64,000 bases of DNA from Sialis fuliginosa. Lineage: Eukaryota > Arthropoda > Insecta > Megaloptera > Sialidae. Positions within the stretch are counted from its first letter, which is position 1. Each line of letters opens with the position of its first letter. Shown here one piece after another: positions 11,866-24,607 of this stretch. The stretch spans positions 12,010,993 to 12,074,992 of the forward strand of contig OY540814.1 of assembly GCA_961205875.1 (NCBI GenBank), read 5' to 3'. Made by a program: the position numbers and the translations under genes. Under the pieces are notes generated by a model, which saw only the letters and a list, made by a program, of their open reading frames with translations, was not told the origin of the DNA and did no database searches.

Positions 11866-12231
11866 GTTAAGTTAGTGCGCTTATCACTCGAGAAACACTT
11901 ATCCGATTTACGTGTTTTTTTTAAATTCATAGATATGTTCTTTGGCAAGGGTTAAGTATATATTTTGTTACGTTAGGTAACATAAAGAACAATCAGTGAC
12001 GATAATAGTAAATCAAGTCGGAAGAAAGCTATTTCTTCAATCTTTACCAAACTTATACGTCAGCGCGCTCTTTTGCAATACATTGCCTAAACCGTTAAAT
12101 ATTGAACAATATGATGTAGTAAAGAATTTTATAGAATAAAAATATCTAAAATAATCTAACTATACTTTTCAAAAAATCCTAAACAATAATTACGTAGTCC
12201 ACACGAACGAAGTTGCGGGCACTGTTAGTTT
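11866..12231 (+). mobile_element. Helitron-like element, copy B (5'-truncated)
   Basis: This copy joins the family at 'gcgcttatcactcgagaaac' and ends 'cgaacgaagttgcgggcact' then GTTAGT, a worn version of the CTAGT end of copy A. It lies immediately after the foldback element, which may have supplied its missing left end. Confidence 0.6.
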
Positions 12232-12234
12232 ATT

Positions 12235-12755
12235 ATAAAGGCAAATTCAAATTTGACAAGGAAAAAATATTAAATAATAATGACTTCCTTAAAATTATCT
12301 CATATCACTGGATAACAATATATAACATTCTAAGAAAGCCAAATTGTCATGTAAAAAAAATCTGAAGAAATAAAATTTTATAATTTCAAATATAGTAATT
12401 GCACATATAAGAAAAAGGGAGTATAGATTACATATTTGCAAATAAATGTATTTCAAAGAAAAAAACGAGAAAAATGTATCAATAAAAGCAATTTCCCGAG
12501 CTTGTTTCTTAATATATTTATTTCAAGGAATTCAAGGAATTTTCACAAACATTGAAAGAAACAAATCTAAATAAAATCATCGCTTTTACCAAGACCATTT
12601 TATCAATTGTATACAACTGAACTAGAAAAATGTCTATACAAAATTGTAACCTAAAACAAAGAATTTCTTAATTAAATATTTTACAAAAATTAAATTAATA
12701 TTTCAATTGACATAATAAAATTGAAATGTACGGTGTATACTATGTATTAAAATAA
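12235..12755. other. AT-rich intergenic sequence
   Basis: No gene, domain or repeat end was recognised. Long A/T runs only. Confidence 0.5.
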
Positions 12756-12757
12756 AA

Positions 12758-13133
12758 GGTCAAGTGCGTGTTGGGCACTTGATAGGATTCCGTAGTCATT
12801 CTCACTAACATTCTCTTTTGAAATTAACTACATTTCTACAATATAAAGTAAAAAAATCTACAGTATTTGTAGTACTAATTAAGAGCTTTATTCTGGAAGT
12901 TTTTAAGATTTTTAAAATTAAAAGATCCCAAAACATGTTTTGTTGCATGAAAGGGTCCAAAAAAGTATTTTTTCAAAAATCTCATCATTTCTGTTTTTGG
13001 GACATCTATCTACGTCCGTATACCAAATCCAAATGTCATCTTATTGTTAGTAGGTATGATAGAATGAGAGGGCTGTGACATACAGAGAGACAGTAACGAA
13101 ACTATAAGGGTTTTTAGTTTTCTACGAAACCCT
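12758..13133 (+). repeat. Dispersed repeat ('caagtgcgtgttgggc' family), forward copy
   Basis: It runs from 'ggtcaagtgcgtgttgggca' to 'cgaaaccctaaaaac' and matches, in opposite orientation, the copy at 2485-3003. The 86-codon frame at 12818-13078 lies entirely inside the repeat and is not a gene. Confidence 0.65.
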
Positions 13134-13487
13134 AAAAACTACCTATATAATACGTAGTTAATTCGGTATACCGGTTCCGAAAGCCAACAACATTTACCTT
13201 AAATTAGTCAGTGTTTTAACATTAAAAGGAATTCCTAAAATGTACATTATAAATTATGTATGCGGAAATATTTTGCTATATTTGATTGTTTTACACAAAA
13301 ATTTATACCTACATACGTATATTTACAAATTATAAAATTTTGTTTCACATTCCTATTATATAATTTAAAATAACTTGAATAAATGAGTGAAAGAATGTAT
13401 TATTAATTTTCTTAGTTTTTTTTAATATACAAGAATATATAATAATACATTATTTGAATTTGAAATATCCACTGCATTATGCAGTAG

Positions 13488-13740
13488 AAGTAGGCCCGGC
13501 TACGACCGGCGGGCAATCAGACAAATGCCCAATGGGTCGTGAATTTTTCGGATCATGGCCGTGACTCGACGTAAGCGCATAAGATTTTCAAATCTTGGTT
13601 CGTAAGCATACGTGATGGAATATTTAAATGTACTATAGGTATCGTGCCGGTCTAGCTCCAGTCACACTCCAATACAGTATTTACTGTACTGAATATTTGA
13701 CTGGAGCGAGACCGGTACGATAGTGTGGATCGGCCCTAAG
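13488..13740. mobile_element. Foldback-containing repeat with 25-bp hairpin
   Basis: The core at 13640-13722 is a hairpin: 'tatcgtgccggtctagctcc' pairs with 'ggagcgagaccggtacgata', with 'aatacagtatttactgtact' in the loop region. It is followed by 'gatcggccctaag', and 'aggcccggctacgaccgg' lies near 13493 on the left, so the true ends may be these GGCC-rich words. It is non-coding. Confidence 0.5.
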
Positions 13741-13890
13741 TGTGCAAAATTCTCCTTTTAACATAGTGAAGTTAATAAAAAATCAGTTCCTTTTCAGGTG
13801 TTATTTCATATTATAAATTTATATTAATATCAAAAATATCGTTTTGATTAGCATAAACTTATAAAATCCATTCCATGGACTCGTCCAAAG

Positions 13891-14083
13891 GAACAAGCAG
13901 TGACGATAATAGTAAATCAAGTCGGAAAAAAGTTTGTCGCCAGCAATACGCTGCCTAACCCGTTAAATATTGAACAATATAATGTAGTAAAGAATTGTGT
14001 AGAATAAAAAAATCTAAAATAAACTCCGCGATACCATATATCTAACTTTTATATCTAAGCGAGCGAAGCTGCGGGTACAGCTG
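13891..14083 (+). mobile_element. Helitron-like element, copy C (3' part only)
   Basis: It shares 'agcagtgacgataatagtaa' and 'gtagtaaagaattgtgtaga' with copies A, B and D, and ends 'gcgagcgaagctgcgggtac' then AGCTGT. It lacks the 5' third. Confidence 0.6.
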
Positions 14084-14493
14084 TTTGTTCGTATCTCAAA
14101 CATGGTACGCAAAAACTAATAAACACGGATTAATTTTTGTTAATTTTTATCATTAATGCAATTTCAGAATAAACTGAATTTAATTTGGTTAGGTAATCTT
14201 GTTAATATTTTATAAGTTTATAAAACGCCAAACTCGATTTTGGATGATTAATTAATTTTAAACGAGCTTTCATTATGGTGCATCCTGACTCCGAATAAAC
14301 CGAGCACGCAAAGCAATATTTGACTAGTTAGCACCTTCTCCGAACAAAACGCCAAACATTTCTCGAAGCTTGTCTGTAAATCGTATTTGCTCAAATGAAA
14401 TCATTTGTTTGCTATGTTCTGTAGGGACGTTTATTCGTGGATTTTATTATATTCGTAATGACTGTAGTATTATTATACTATTGCATGTTACAA

Positions 14494-14783
14494 TAGAATA
14501 TCATTATTGTCCGTATCGCTACTGTCCGTTGATCGTTATTGTCCGACCTCTAATATCATTATTGTCTGATTGTTTATTACCTCTTGATTTTTTCGTCCGC
14601 ACGTACGCGTTATACTCTTCATAATGAAGTGACAGTTTGTAATCTACGTAATAATTATTTTTATATGTATTTTGCGCATGTAAATGCGCATATGTATTCG
14701 TATTCAGTATATGCGAGTGAGGAGAAAAAGCGGACTGTATTAACGATTGATTTCCCCGACTGCCGGACAATAATGATATTCTA
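14494..14783. mobile_element. Foldback element (~290 bp)
   Basis: A 20-bp terminal repeat 'tagaatatcattattgtccg' at the left is exactly mirrored by 'cggacaataatgatattcta' at the right. The interior repeats the word attgtccg and is moderately CpG-rich. Overlapping open frames on both strands (14370-14859) are by-products of this element. The superfamily was not determined. Confidence 0.75.
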
Positions 14784-14786
14784 CTG

Positions 14787-14935
14787 TATCCATACTAATA
14801 ATGTTATAAATACGAAAGTGTCTCTGTCTGTTACCTTTTCACGGCTAAACCGATCTTGATAAAATTTGATAGCTTGCATCCTGGGGAAGGACATAGGTTA
14901 CTTTGTATCCAGAAAAATGTATTTTAACCTCTAAT
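14787..14935 (+). mobile_element. Helitron-like 5' end, second family
   Basis: The sequence from TCCATACTAATAATGTTATA through 'gtctctgtctgttacctttt' to 'ggggaaggacataggttact' matches, from memory, a very common insect Helitron-like or SINE-like repeat whose 5' end starts TC. Its right end is cut by the dispersed repeat copy at 14954. It is non-coding. Confidence 0.5.
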
Positions 14936-14953
14936 TTGGGAAAAGGTGAAACA

Positions 14954-15300
14954 GGTAAGGGAAAAAGTGAAACAGGCCTCTAATGGAAAATATTTCTCGA
15001 AAAATTAAAAGAAAAACTACAAAGGCAACTTTGATTTATCTTCTTTGTGGCATATTAATGTGAAATTGTAACTTTAATTAATATCTGAGCTATATAGAAA
15101 GTTATGTGCAAAGAATTAAAATTTAATTCACACGTTTTGACATCGATTAACAGGGAAATCTTTAGGGGTGGCACATCACTTATTAAGCAATTCATATTTT
15201 CAGGTCGCTTTAACAAACCTTTAATGATGATGTCAGTTTTTATAATTCTCCTATAAACAAATTAGTTTTTTTGTGTTTCATATTTACTCCACTCGACCCT
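14954..15300. repeat. Dispersed repeat, copy 2 of 2
   Basis: Direct copy of 40-422, missing about 35 bp near the right end ('gttgcaagcttagttcactt' and neighbours are absent). It lies against the Helitron-like end before it. Confidence 0.85.
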
Positions 15301-16250
15301 ATCTGAAGTAAAATTTTAGATGTTATTCACGTCAAAACAACAATGAAATTAGTGTCTAAATTCAAAAACCTATAAGAATAAAATCGGATTAATTTATTTA
15401 TAAGATCTTGTTTTATAAGTTTTACGTGTAAAATAAATTCCACCTGCTTGAAGTTTGTAACAGTAATACATAAAAGCAAACATTATTAAACCGTAGAATA
15501 TTATATGATGCGAACACTTCTTACATCGATCTACTTTTTTATGTAATGCAGTTAACATTTGCATGCAAAAACGTACATGTGAGATAAAGGTTTTATATAC
15601 TGGGAACATTTACACCAGTGGCGTGTTATTTAGTTTTTTCTACATAAAAAAAGTTTACTTTTCTTTCTTATGAATCATACATTTTGTTCTTATAAACTAA
15701 ATAAAAATTAATTAAAAATGTTTTTTTAAAACAAGCTTTTATTAAAATTGCACTAAAAATGTATAAATAAATTTTCAGGTTTGTATGACTAAAGCCAATA
15801 AAAGCGTGGCTTTCTTTTTCTGGAAGCCATAATTAATTTCTTCTTTTATTATATAAAAGCTATGATAGCTGAAAATGTATTTATTAATTTTTAGTGCATA
15901 TTTATTTATAAAATGGCTTTAGTTTTAAAAAAACACATTTTTTATTAATTTTTATTTTGAACTTTTTAGTTACTGACTGACTAACTAACTAATTAGCATG
16001 TTAACAGATAAACCCTTTCATTTGATACCCATATCAAGGGGGTTGTGACGAAAAAGATAATCCATCATCTTGGAGCGTCCGCCATATTGGATTTAAAACG
16101 ATATTAAATAAATTAAATTTCAAATCGATCCAACAATTAAAAGTGGGTGAAAAGTGAGTCGTAAGATTTGTGGACATTATATATATTATAATTAAACATT
16201 TAATAAACATACGCTACAAAATCAATAAGGGAGTTGGAACATCCACCACT
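15300..16250. other. AT-rich intergenic sequence
   Basis: No supported gene. A weak inverted similarity exists between 'aaaacaagcttttattaaaa' near 15730 and the segment near 15900, but the boundaries are unclear. Confidence 0.4.
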
Positions 16251-16454
16251 GCATTATAATAATGTCAGGTGTATTGCGACTTTGACATTGGCTCGGTACG
16301 CAGATCTAGAGTGTAGATTGCATACAATATTGATCGTAAACCACCGATTCACAACTGAGTCCCATTGTTTTGGTACTGCACCTCGAGGGACAGAACCAGA
16401 CTAGGCTTTTGTTTTTATTCATTGTCATCATTAGTGCGGTGTAGTGCGCTAAAT

Positions 16455-16512
16455 ATGCATATAAAAGTTGACAACTAAAGAAAAACAACCCAGTGGGAAT
16501 TAGTGTGTGCAA
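16455..16512 (+). promoter_or_regulatory. Candidate TATA promoter
   Basis: TATAAAA lies at 16460-16466, and a CAGTG word resembling the arthropod initiator (TCAGT) lies about 31 bases downstream, the usual spacing. The surrounding 250 bp are free of the recognised repeats. A first exon here could belong to the GT92 gene, whose first coding exon at 27144 appears to start at a splice acceptor. That link is inference; 10.7 kb separates the two. Confidence 0.3.
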
Positions 16513-16704
16513 TGTTTAACTTGATGTGGGTTTTTTGTGTGTTGGTGATGCAGTGTTGGGATTATCAACTGTTATTGTTAACTGAAGAATAAATACATTT
16601 ATGATGAAAATATCTGATAGAAAAATCTACGACCTACTCTATAGCCAATAGAAAGAATTTATCTATTGATTAAAAACTACATATCCTTACACTGCCGTGC
16701 TTAA

Positions 16705-16872
16705 GGGGGAAATCCACTGTGATGGGTAAAAAAATTGGCAATGTTTGGGAATTTTTTTCACAGATATAATTAATAATTTTAGGATCGGGTAAAGGACATA
16801 TTATTAAGTATATATTCAACTTATTTAGTACCAATTTTTATTGAAAAATATTTAAAATTTATAAAGTTATTA
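16705..16872. mobile_element. TTAA-flanked DNA element, copy 2 (left end only)
   Basis: TTAA at 16701-16704 is followed by 'gggggaaatccactgtga', then about 150 bp matching the element at 10478-11115. Similarity stops near 16870, so the right part is lost. Confidence 0.6.
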
Positions 16873-17420
16873 TTCCGGTACACCTCAACACACCTAAAAA
16901 TAACGAAAAGAATATATAATAATTAAATTGAATAGTTTTTGAAGTCGGTTTTTTATTGGCTTGAAACCTACTTCAAAAACTGTTAAATTTAATCATTATA
17001 TACTTTTCAGTGTTTTTTTTAAATCGGTTTATTTTAAGTTTTTTATTTTTTTCCCTTTTGAGTAGCGTATCTAAAAAGTCCATATTCAGATTTCAATAAA
17101 ATTTATATGGGACCACCTCGAGAGTATACTCTTTCAAATAAACAAAAAACATCCAAATCGGTGCATATTTGTCGGAGTTATGCCCGAACATACATAAAAA
17201 AAACATCTGCCAAGTAAATGCACAGTGCTTCCTCGTGCTAAATTCACTAAAACCGATGGTGTTCAGATAAATTGCCTGGCATTGGTTAACCATTTAATTT
17301 TTATACAAATTTTACTAAAAAATCTTAGTTCGAATTTTTTCTTAAAACGCACCTGAATATTTTTTCATATATTTTTAATTTTTTGACAATTTCAATCTAA
17401 ATCTCAATTTATGCAAATGT

Positions 17421-17513
17421 CAAAATGACATTTAAAACGCCAAAGTGACATTTAAAACGTCAAAGTGACATTTAAAACGCCAAAGTGACATTTAAAACGT
17501 CAAAACGACACTT
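17421..17513. repeat. 20-bp tandem repeat, about 4.6 copies
   Basis: The unit 'caaagtgacatttaaaacgy' repeats without indels at 17421, 17441, 17461, 17481 and 17501. Alternate units differ mainly at the last base (c or t), suggesting a 40-bp higher-order period. It lies inside the longer 'gaagtcggtt' repeat. Confidence 0.9.
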
Positions 17514-17857
17514 AATATATCCAATCAAATATCAATTTAGAAAAACAAAACACGAATTTTTAAAATTAATTTAGATAAATCTTTGTAAGGGAATATTTTA
17601 CAACAAACGTAGTAGACCCATATTATAGGAAATTTAATTCTCTACAAAAAATATTCTATAAAATTTTCTCGTAACATGTGTCGTTCTTGAGATATCTTGA
17701 AAAAATAAATATTTTGGGGTGTCACCCCTCCCCCTTACACACGATTTTGATGATTTTGAAATGGGACCGTCCTCAAACCAAACCCAACCATCCGACCAAG
17801 TTTCAATAATATCGGTTTAGTGGTTCATGAGTTATGCGTGTGACAAGGATTCAGGGG

Positions 17858-17930
17858 ACAGACGGACGGACGGGCGGACGGACGGACGGACGGATGGACA
17901 CACGGACAGACAGACAGACACGGAACGAAA
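17858..17930. repeat. (GGAC)n-like simple repeat
   Basis: An imperfect GGAC/GGACA array, continuing as CAGA units. Such arrays often sit in insect non-autonomous elements, as this one does. Confidence 0.85.
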
Positions 17931-18104
17931 AGTGTTTGTCTTGACGTGAAACGGATAAATAAATTAAAAATTTTGAAATTGGAGAACTTTTTTGTCTCAA
18001 TCTGAAACGATCACATAGCTTCTCGTATCTTCGATATTGCGAGGAAGCAATAATTATTGATTGAATTGAAAACCTCCTTTTTTAAGTCGGTTACATTCGA
18101 CTTG

Positions 18105-20500
18105 GGCTAATAGCAAATATGTTATTTATTTAACTGCAATTTAACTTTTTCTCGTTTTTCGTTTTATAAAATTTATTATTTTCTAATACTTCAAAATATT
18201 TTTATTTTGTTATTATGCAAGATACGCTTGAAAACAGTTTTCCCGAACAATTTTCTAGTGAATCCCGACAGTTCTTTAATACTTTAAAGCAAATCCGACA
18301 AACCTACCATGAATATTGTTGTTATTTAAATAAATGGCAAGGAGTTTATTTTAATATAGGAGTATGTTTAAACAGGGAAATCTAGAAATGTTTTCACGGG
18401 AATTGTTCTATAGTCGATTAGTGTAATTGCGCATGGCCTTGTGTTTTGGCTTCTTAAAGGTTAATATACATAAACGTTGGAAGTTTTTGCTGCATTATAA
18501 AGTTCAACAAATATGGTTACAGCTAATAGCACTTAACTGTTTACTTTCCTTTTACGCTAAACTTATTTTTGAAAAGTATTTACCTATATAATTTTAATTA
18601 CATTACTGCAAACATTTTTGTCGATTTCGAAACGAAGACGAGACCGAGACGATACCACTTGAATGTAACGAGACTAGACCGTATGAATTTTTTTATTATC
18701 AATACTATTTGATATTAATCTTTAAATCTATTATTAATTAACTAATTAAAATAAAACATGCTATGATTTGGTGCATTTAAAAAAAAATTAAATTAAAAAA
18801 CAAACTTATTTTATTTTCAGTTTTACATCAATTTCTTTCAGATTTTCGAATTAATGTTCTTTGTTTTTTTAGATATTCTTATTATTTACGCGATTTAAAT
18901 TGATTTAGTTTAACGCGGTTTAAAAAAATTATGGAACGTATCCCTAATTTTACAATGTAAGAAATGTTTTTTTAAACGATTTTTTTTATAAGCGATGTTA
19001 TGGAACGTATCCACCGCGTAAAAAAAGACCCTACTATATTTATCACATTATTTCGTCCTTATATTTTAAAATTATTCGATGTTCGTGCAAAAATTCCAAA
19101 CAAATACGTTGAGAAAAATAGACAAGAATAAGCGGATAAAAACTTTTCGACCTGTCCAGTAAATTCTTCCTGCAGAAGTCAATATTCCATTAACTTTCAT
19201 CCTTACGACACTGCACGTTGTACATTATCCGTGTGACATTATGAAATATGATGTTAGTTAATGTCAGATAACATCCAAGTTACGACGGATGAGTTTATCG
19301 GAAGTGTCTTATTGTTAGTATGAACCGAACACAGAACAACAACGACAGTGGGAATTTAAATTTATTGCGTTGTAGAAGGAGATTGTTTAATTATATTTTT
19401 GAGTTCAAAAATAAATATTTGATTGTTTTTATGAGCATTATTAGTTTCTATTTCGGATACGGATAAGAATTTTTGCTTCTTCGCAAAAATATTTAGAATT
19501 ACATAGATTGAAATTATCAAAAATATAAAAATATACGAAAAACTAATCAGGTGCGTATTTTTTTAATAAAAACTACCTTTGGTGAATTTAACACGAGAAA
19601 GCACTGTACATTTACTCGGCAGATGTTTTATTTCTAATCGTAGTACTTACAAGCTTTTCGAATATTTACTACATTTCGTAGAAACACATGTATTTTTATA
19701 AACATTAATCCCAACGTTTGCAATATATTTGAAAAAAAAATCTTTTTCGTTTTCTTGAATAATAACCAACGTTTTACGGTTCGAAAGTAAATATTTATAA
19801 TAAATGTTTCTGAACATTATCCTAATAAATACATTCTTTTTCTGAGAAATTCAATAAATTATTTTTCTTTTGAATAGTAATGCCAAATCCAGTTGTTATG
19901 GAAAAGGCATAAAAAATGACAATACATATTTTTAGATTCTTATTTTATATTTTTCCTTTTGATTAAATAAGTCCAATTTATTCGATTCACCATTTATATC
20001 AAAGGTTCCAAAACTTTACAAATCCCTTCATGAACTGATGAAACTCTTGTGGACTATAAATGCCATCCATTGGAGAAATAGCAATTTATTGGATGTTAAA
20101 TTTATGTAATATAAACCTCTTGATAAACCATCGCTGACCCTACTTAAATGAGCTCTTATTTTACACAATTTATAATAAAATTGATTGATTTTTGGTCTAT
20201 ATACTCCTTAAGATTTGTGCAACAAGTAACCCATAACACGAGCATTTACGATAAATAAACCATTTTTACACGAAGAAAAATACTTCATAACAATCACTCA
20301 ATTTTTAAAGAAATATTACTATTTTATTCAGTATACTTAAAACAGGAGACACTTTTGTAATTCTTCCATATTAAAGATACTCGTAATACATATATGTTGA
20401 TTGTAAAAGATCTGATGAAATTTTACTATGCTGCATAGTAAAAATTAAACGTTGTACTGTATATAAATAAACATTTGTTGAGACAAGTCTATCCATCTTT
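18105..20500. other. AT-rich intergenic sequence
   Basis: No gene, paired repeat end or RNA gene was recognised over this 2.4 kb. Short frames here are random. Confidence 0.5.
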
Positions 20501-20526
20501 ATTCAGCAATGGACAGTGTGGACGAA

Positions 20527-20566
20527 TCTCTCTCTCTCACACACACACACCACTCTCTCTCTCCTT
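20527..20566. repeat. Compound (CT)n(CA)n(CT)n microsatellite
   Basis: Short CT, CA and CT runs follow one another directly. Confidence 0.9.
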
Positions 20567-20986
20567 ACTGCTTTTTATATACATATGTATAGTTGCACTG
20601 CATCTGTGACTTGGTTTTTGTTTAGTTTTTCTAAAATCTTGTACTTATGAAAGCAAAATGAAAACACAGTACGGACGAGAGTTAACTTTTTTTTCTATAC
20701 ATTGCTAGGCCACATGTTACTAAAATTACAATATGAATAGTAATTTTTGGGAGCAGGATCAAAATCTATATTATTGGTATAGTTTAATTTGTTATACCAA
20801 TAAAAAATATACTAATATAATTAATTTTACAGAGTTTAAAAAAATTTTTGTATCGGATAGAAAAATGTACCAACAATTGAAATTAAATAACTCAAGAATA
20901 ATTAGTTGAATAAATCATATAAATGATATTTACGAATATAGTAAAAATTGTGTATTATAAAAATTACAATGGAGATTGTAAAAGTT

Positions 20987-21507
20987 ACTGAATAGGCATG
21001 ATGCCAGTAACAAAGTATCACTGAAATTATGACTTCAAATAATGAAATATGTAAAAAAGAATCTAAAAAATGTATTTCTTTTTGTTAAAATAAAAACACA
21101 AAATACAGCAATCCGCCATGTTAGATAAAACACCAGTCAGAGTGGATGACGTCACGGCTAAGTAAACATCAGTTTTATTTCATTAATATCTGCACTGTTT
21201 ATAAATTATTTTGTGGTTTTAAATTATCAATTTTCTCAGTTTTGAGTTACCAAAACTAAAACCGAGAAACGTTAGCGATGGAACAAGGATTTATTATTGT
21301 TGACAAGGAGTCTTTACATAGGTGTGACGTCAAAAATGCGTCACCTGCGAGCGTTTTGGCGTCAAATTCAAAATTAGTTTTAAAAGAGTCAATTTTTGTG
21401 ATTAAACCTTTATTTTCTGCAGAAATAAGTATTTTTTTGGAAATAGGAGACACGTAAGGTCATCATAAAATAGTTTTTAAAAATTAGGTATCATGCCTAT
21501 TGACAGT
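20987..21507. mobile_element. Candidate terminal-repeat element (~520 bp)
   Basis: 'actgaataggcatgatgcc' at the left is mirrored, with a few changes, by 'ggtatcatgcctattgacagt' in shortened form (ggtatcatgcctattga) at 21487. The interior holds 'ggatgacgtcacggctaagt' and several tgacgtca-type words. A 65-codon minus-strand frame inside shows no domain. No target duplication was seen. Confidence 0.5.
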
Positions 21508-22355
21508 ACATGTATAGTACAGTATTTTTTAATATAGTACTATAGTACTGTAATTTTTAATAAAAAATTGATTCCATTTTTCTTCGTGTATAAACTACAA
21601 TGAATATTTTCACTACAGCCCTGCCCACACATATATGTATGTATACAAGTATACACTCTGAACAACCCGGCATGATAATGATGATGATTTCCAAGCTCGA
21701 CGCACATAATAGCTCTGTATCTTTTGTATCCACAACACTATATATGTACCCATAACGTTTTCTCTATTCACAAAGAGCGCTCGCGTACGCTGCTACTGAT
21801 TTAAAATCAGAACAGTTACATTAATACGTGAAAACACCCGTTGTAATGACTTCTTGGATATATACTGGGTCGTGTAAATAAATAATAGAATCGTATCTCC
21901 AAAATATTGCGTTGTGGAGATGATCTTTATGAAATTTATATTAACCCTTAACAAAGGGGCAAATTTTAACCCCTTAAATCAGGACCGGGTACGAGCTTCA
22001 ATACCAGCCCATGTAAAAAACTATGAACCGATTTATATAATGTTTAGTCTGATTTAATTGTTATGTCTATAGGCGCTGATTCTGGAAAAGTGGAATTGGG
22101 GGCAATAGCCTACCTCAGCGAGATTCGTCGGCAGATTTTCCATCTTATTTCATATTTGAAGCTAATATTTCAATCATAAATTCGAGTTGATGCATAAAAC
22201 ATAATCTAAAAAAATTGTATTTTAGATTTCGTTAAAAGTATGTTTATTATATAGAAAAGTTACTAGTATAAAATGTATTTTATATATTTATCGGCATTTG
22301 CCTTCAATAAAAACTAGGATCAATGTAAATATTATATTTCATTCTTACATATATG
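21508..22355. other. Intergenic sequence
   Basis: No supported gene or repeat ends. Confidence 0.45.
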
Positions 22356-22660
22356 TATATCTACATTATAAAATGCAACGTCTCTTTGTCCATGTGTCCG
22401 TTAGTACGCTTATCACTCGAGGACCACTTATCCGATTTACATGTTTTTTTTTTTAATTCATAAATATGTTCTTTGGCTAATTTTTAGTATATACCACGTA
22501 TAAACCTATTTTATTACGTTAGGTAACATAAATAACAAGCGCGCTCTTTTGCAATACACTTCCTAAACCGTTAAATATTGATCGATATAATGTAGTAAAG
22601 AATTGTGTAGAGTAAAAAGATCTCAAATAACCTCCGCGATACCATATACCAAACTTTAGT
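22356..22660 (+). mobile_element. Helitron-like element, copy D (5' part)
   Basis: It starts TCTACATTATAAAATGCAAC, includes 'tcactcgaggaccacttatc' and 'gtagtaaagaattgtgtaga', and stops before the GC-rich 3' tail. Similar to copies A, B and C, but with a different internal deletion. Confidence 0.6.
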
Positions 22661-22669
22661 TTACAATAA

Positions 22670-24280
22670 AAATAATATTACTGCAACAATTTCATCTTAA
22701 AAAGTAGGTACTTACTTGCATATTTATAAATGTATATTATTGATTTAACTACATATATCAGAGATAAAATTACAGGAAGGTGTATCAATATATATGTATA
22801 TATGTAGACAAGAGCCGCAAGTTCAGAGATGTAGAGCTCATACAATATTAGCTCTGGAAACTTAGCTTCTTTAACTACAACCGTTTGATAATATTTGATT
22901 ATCTAATTTTGTCGTTAGTTAGTTTAATTATTAATTAATAGTTAATATTAGTACAAGAATTAGTCACCTTACAATTTTGTTTTACAAGATTATTTTTTAC
23001 CTCAAATAGTTGTTAACTTTCACAGTTTTTTAACAACTTATTTTTACAACAATTAAAGCTTCAATTTTTGCGCCTTATCGTGTTTAAAAATGTACCCCTC
23101 CACCATTCATATTTTAGTAAAATATAGAGTATATTAATATAATATAATATATATAATAGAGTATATAATTGAATTGAATTAAATTATATGGGTACAGAGA
23201 TGTTCAAAAATCTAACTTAAGATAAAAACTACAAAATAATTAATATTTTAAAAATAATACCGATCATTTAAATTAATATAATTACATTCTTTACTTTCAT
23301 ACCAATTATTTTAATTCGTTTACATATTATTTATAAGAAATAAACATAATAATGCATAATAATAATGCTTGGGCTACACCTGCGTCTAACGTGATGTGTA
23401 ACGCGACCCTTAACGTGCAATTAAATACTGCAATGAAAAAATGTAGAAAAATCAAATTTTAGTGTTTTATTTTTATTTCTAATATAGGTACAATTAAAAT
23501 CTTTTTATAACTTTCAATCAACAATAAATTTTCAAAGTAATAATATTGTTTTTAGATAATCATTGATTAAAAGCTTATTTTTCTAGTTTTTAATTTTAAA
23601 TTTTGAAGACAAATGTTTTTTATTGAAAATTCTAGATTAGATTTTTTAGTGCAGGGTTGGGGGGGGGGGGGGGCACTGATAAGTAGGTATTGTTACAAAG
23701 AATTAACGAAATTGTAGTCATTGGTGGCTATTTGGCTATACTGACATGGAATGCACCATCAACAAGCTGTTAATAAATTAGAACTCCACAAAACAAACAG
23801 ACAAGTAAATTGATGTTTTCATTGAGTCCCCTTTAATCTAAACTAACCCCTATCTATATTATATTATTGACATTCCTTTAAAAAACTATAGACCGCATAC
23901 GACATTATTAATGGTTGTTACACATGAATTTGTTAATTATATTATATATTATTTTTAGTCCCTTGCAAATTTCTTCAATTTATACCTAAATTGAAGAAAT
24001 GTTATGTCACTTTAGCGTCTGAATAATTCGCAATTAATTAAATAAAAACAATTCTATCATTAAATTACTCGACTATACTGTTATTGATTTATAGTAAAAA
24101 GTTCCCTCGTTTTTTTACTTGGGACACGAACAAACATTAGCTCACGACAACAGAGGATATGGGTTTGAGCGGTCGTTCATTTTACTTTTTTGTGAAGAGA
24201 TAAGCTTATCTATTACTACATATACGATAATACAAGGTTAGTAAATACACAGATTGCCTCAGTAGTTTTTGACCAATCAG
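22670..24280. other. AT-rich intergenic sequence with a poly-G tract
   Basis: A run of 15 G lies at 23659-23673. A small hairpin ('atttcttcaattta' against 'taaattgaagaaat') lies at 23969-24000. No gene. Confidence 0.5.
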
Positions 24281-24282
24281 TT

Positions 24283-24556
24283 TGGGCACCCTAGAGTTAC
24301 TCCAGCAAGTTTCGACAGCGTCGCCATTTTTAGTCAAATCGGCGTTTTAATAAGATCATTTGCGTGTTATTTTTAGCAAGTATAAAAAAAAATTACCATT
24401 GAAATTAAGTGTAATGTAATAATATAAAGTATATTTAATGATATTGACTGATAATATCAGAAAATACGGCTGTGAGTGAGACTTGGCTACTAAACTTAAC
24501 AAAAAAAACGATCCGCGCTGTTCAGACTCTTACTGGAGTGACTCTAGGGCATCCCA
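24283..24556. mobile_element. Foldback element (~275 bp)
   Basis: 'tgggcaccctagagttactc' is mirrored by 'gagtgactctagggcatccca' minus its last base at 24536-24555. The interior is non-coding. The sequence just to its right, 'cagatgacgtattttcccct', recurs at 26070 beyond the next element. Confidence 0.65.
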
Positions 24557-24607
24557 GATGACGTATTTTCCCCTTCTCGCGCCGAGTTACAAGGTTATAT
24601 TTGTTAA

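Larger units (their letters stand above)
16915..18105. repeat. 'gaagtcggtt' repeat, longer copy
   Basis: It starts near 'agtttttgaagtcggttttt' and ends near 'ttttttaagtcggttacatt'. The left part matches 9785-10090. Inside are a 20-bp tandem array (17421-17513) and a GGAC-type simple repeat (17858-17930). It looks like a long non-autonomous element with fold-back 'aagtcggtt' ends; no reverse transcriptase or transposase was seen. Confidence 0.55.

Noticed and set aside
11610-11948. 112-codon minus-strand frame
   Set aside because: It spans the foldback element at 11727-11842 and the Helitron-like repeat, so it is a repeat by-product.
14370-14859. Three overlapping frames of 83-91 codons
   Set aside because: They lie on the inverted-repeat element 14494-14783 and read it on both strands.
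23969-24000. Small hairpin considered as a microRNA precursor
   Set aside because: The 14-bp stem with a 4-base loop is too short for a pre-miRNA and is expected by chance in AT-rich DNA.
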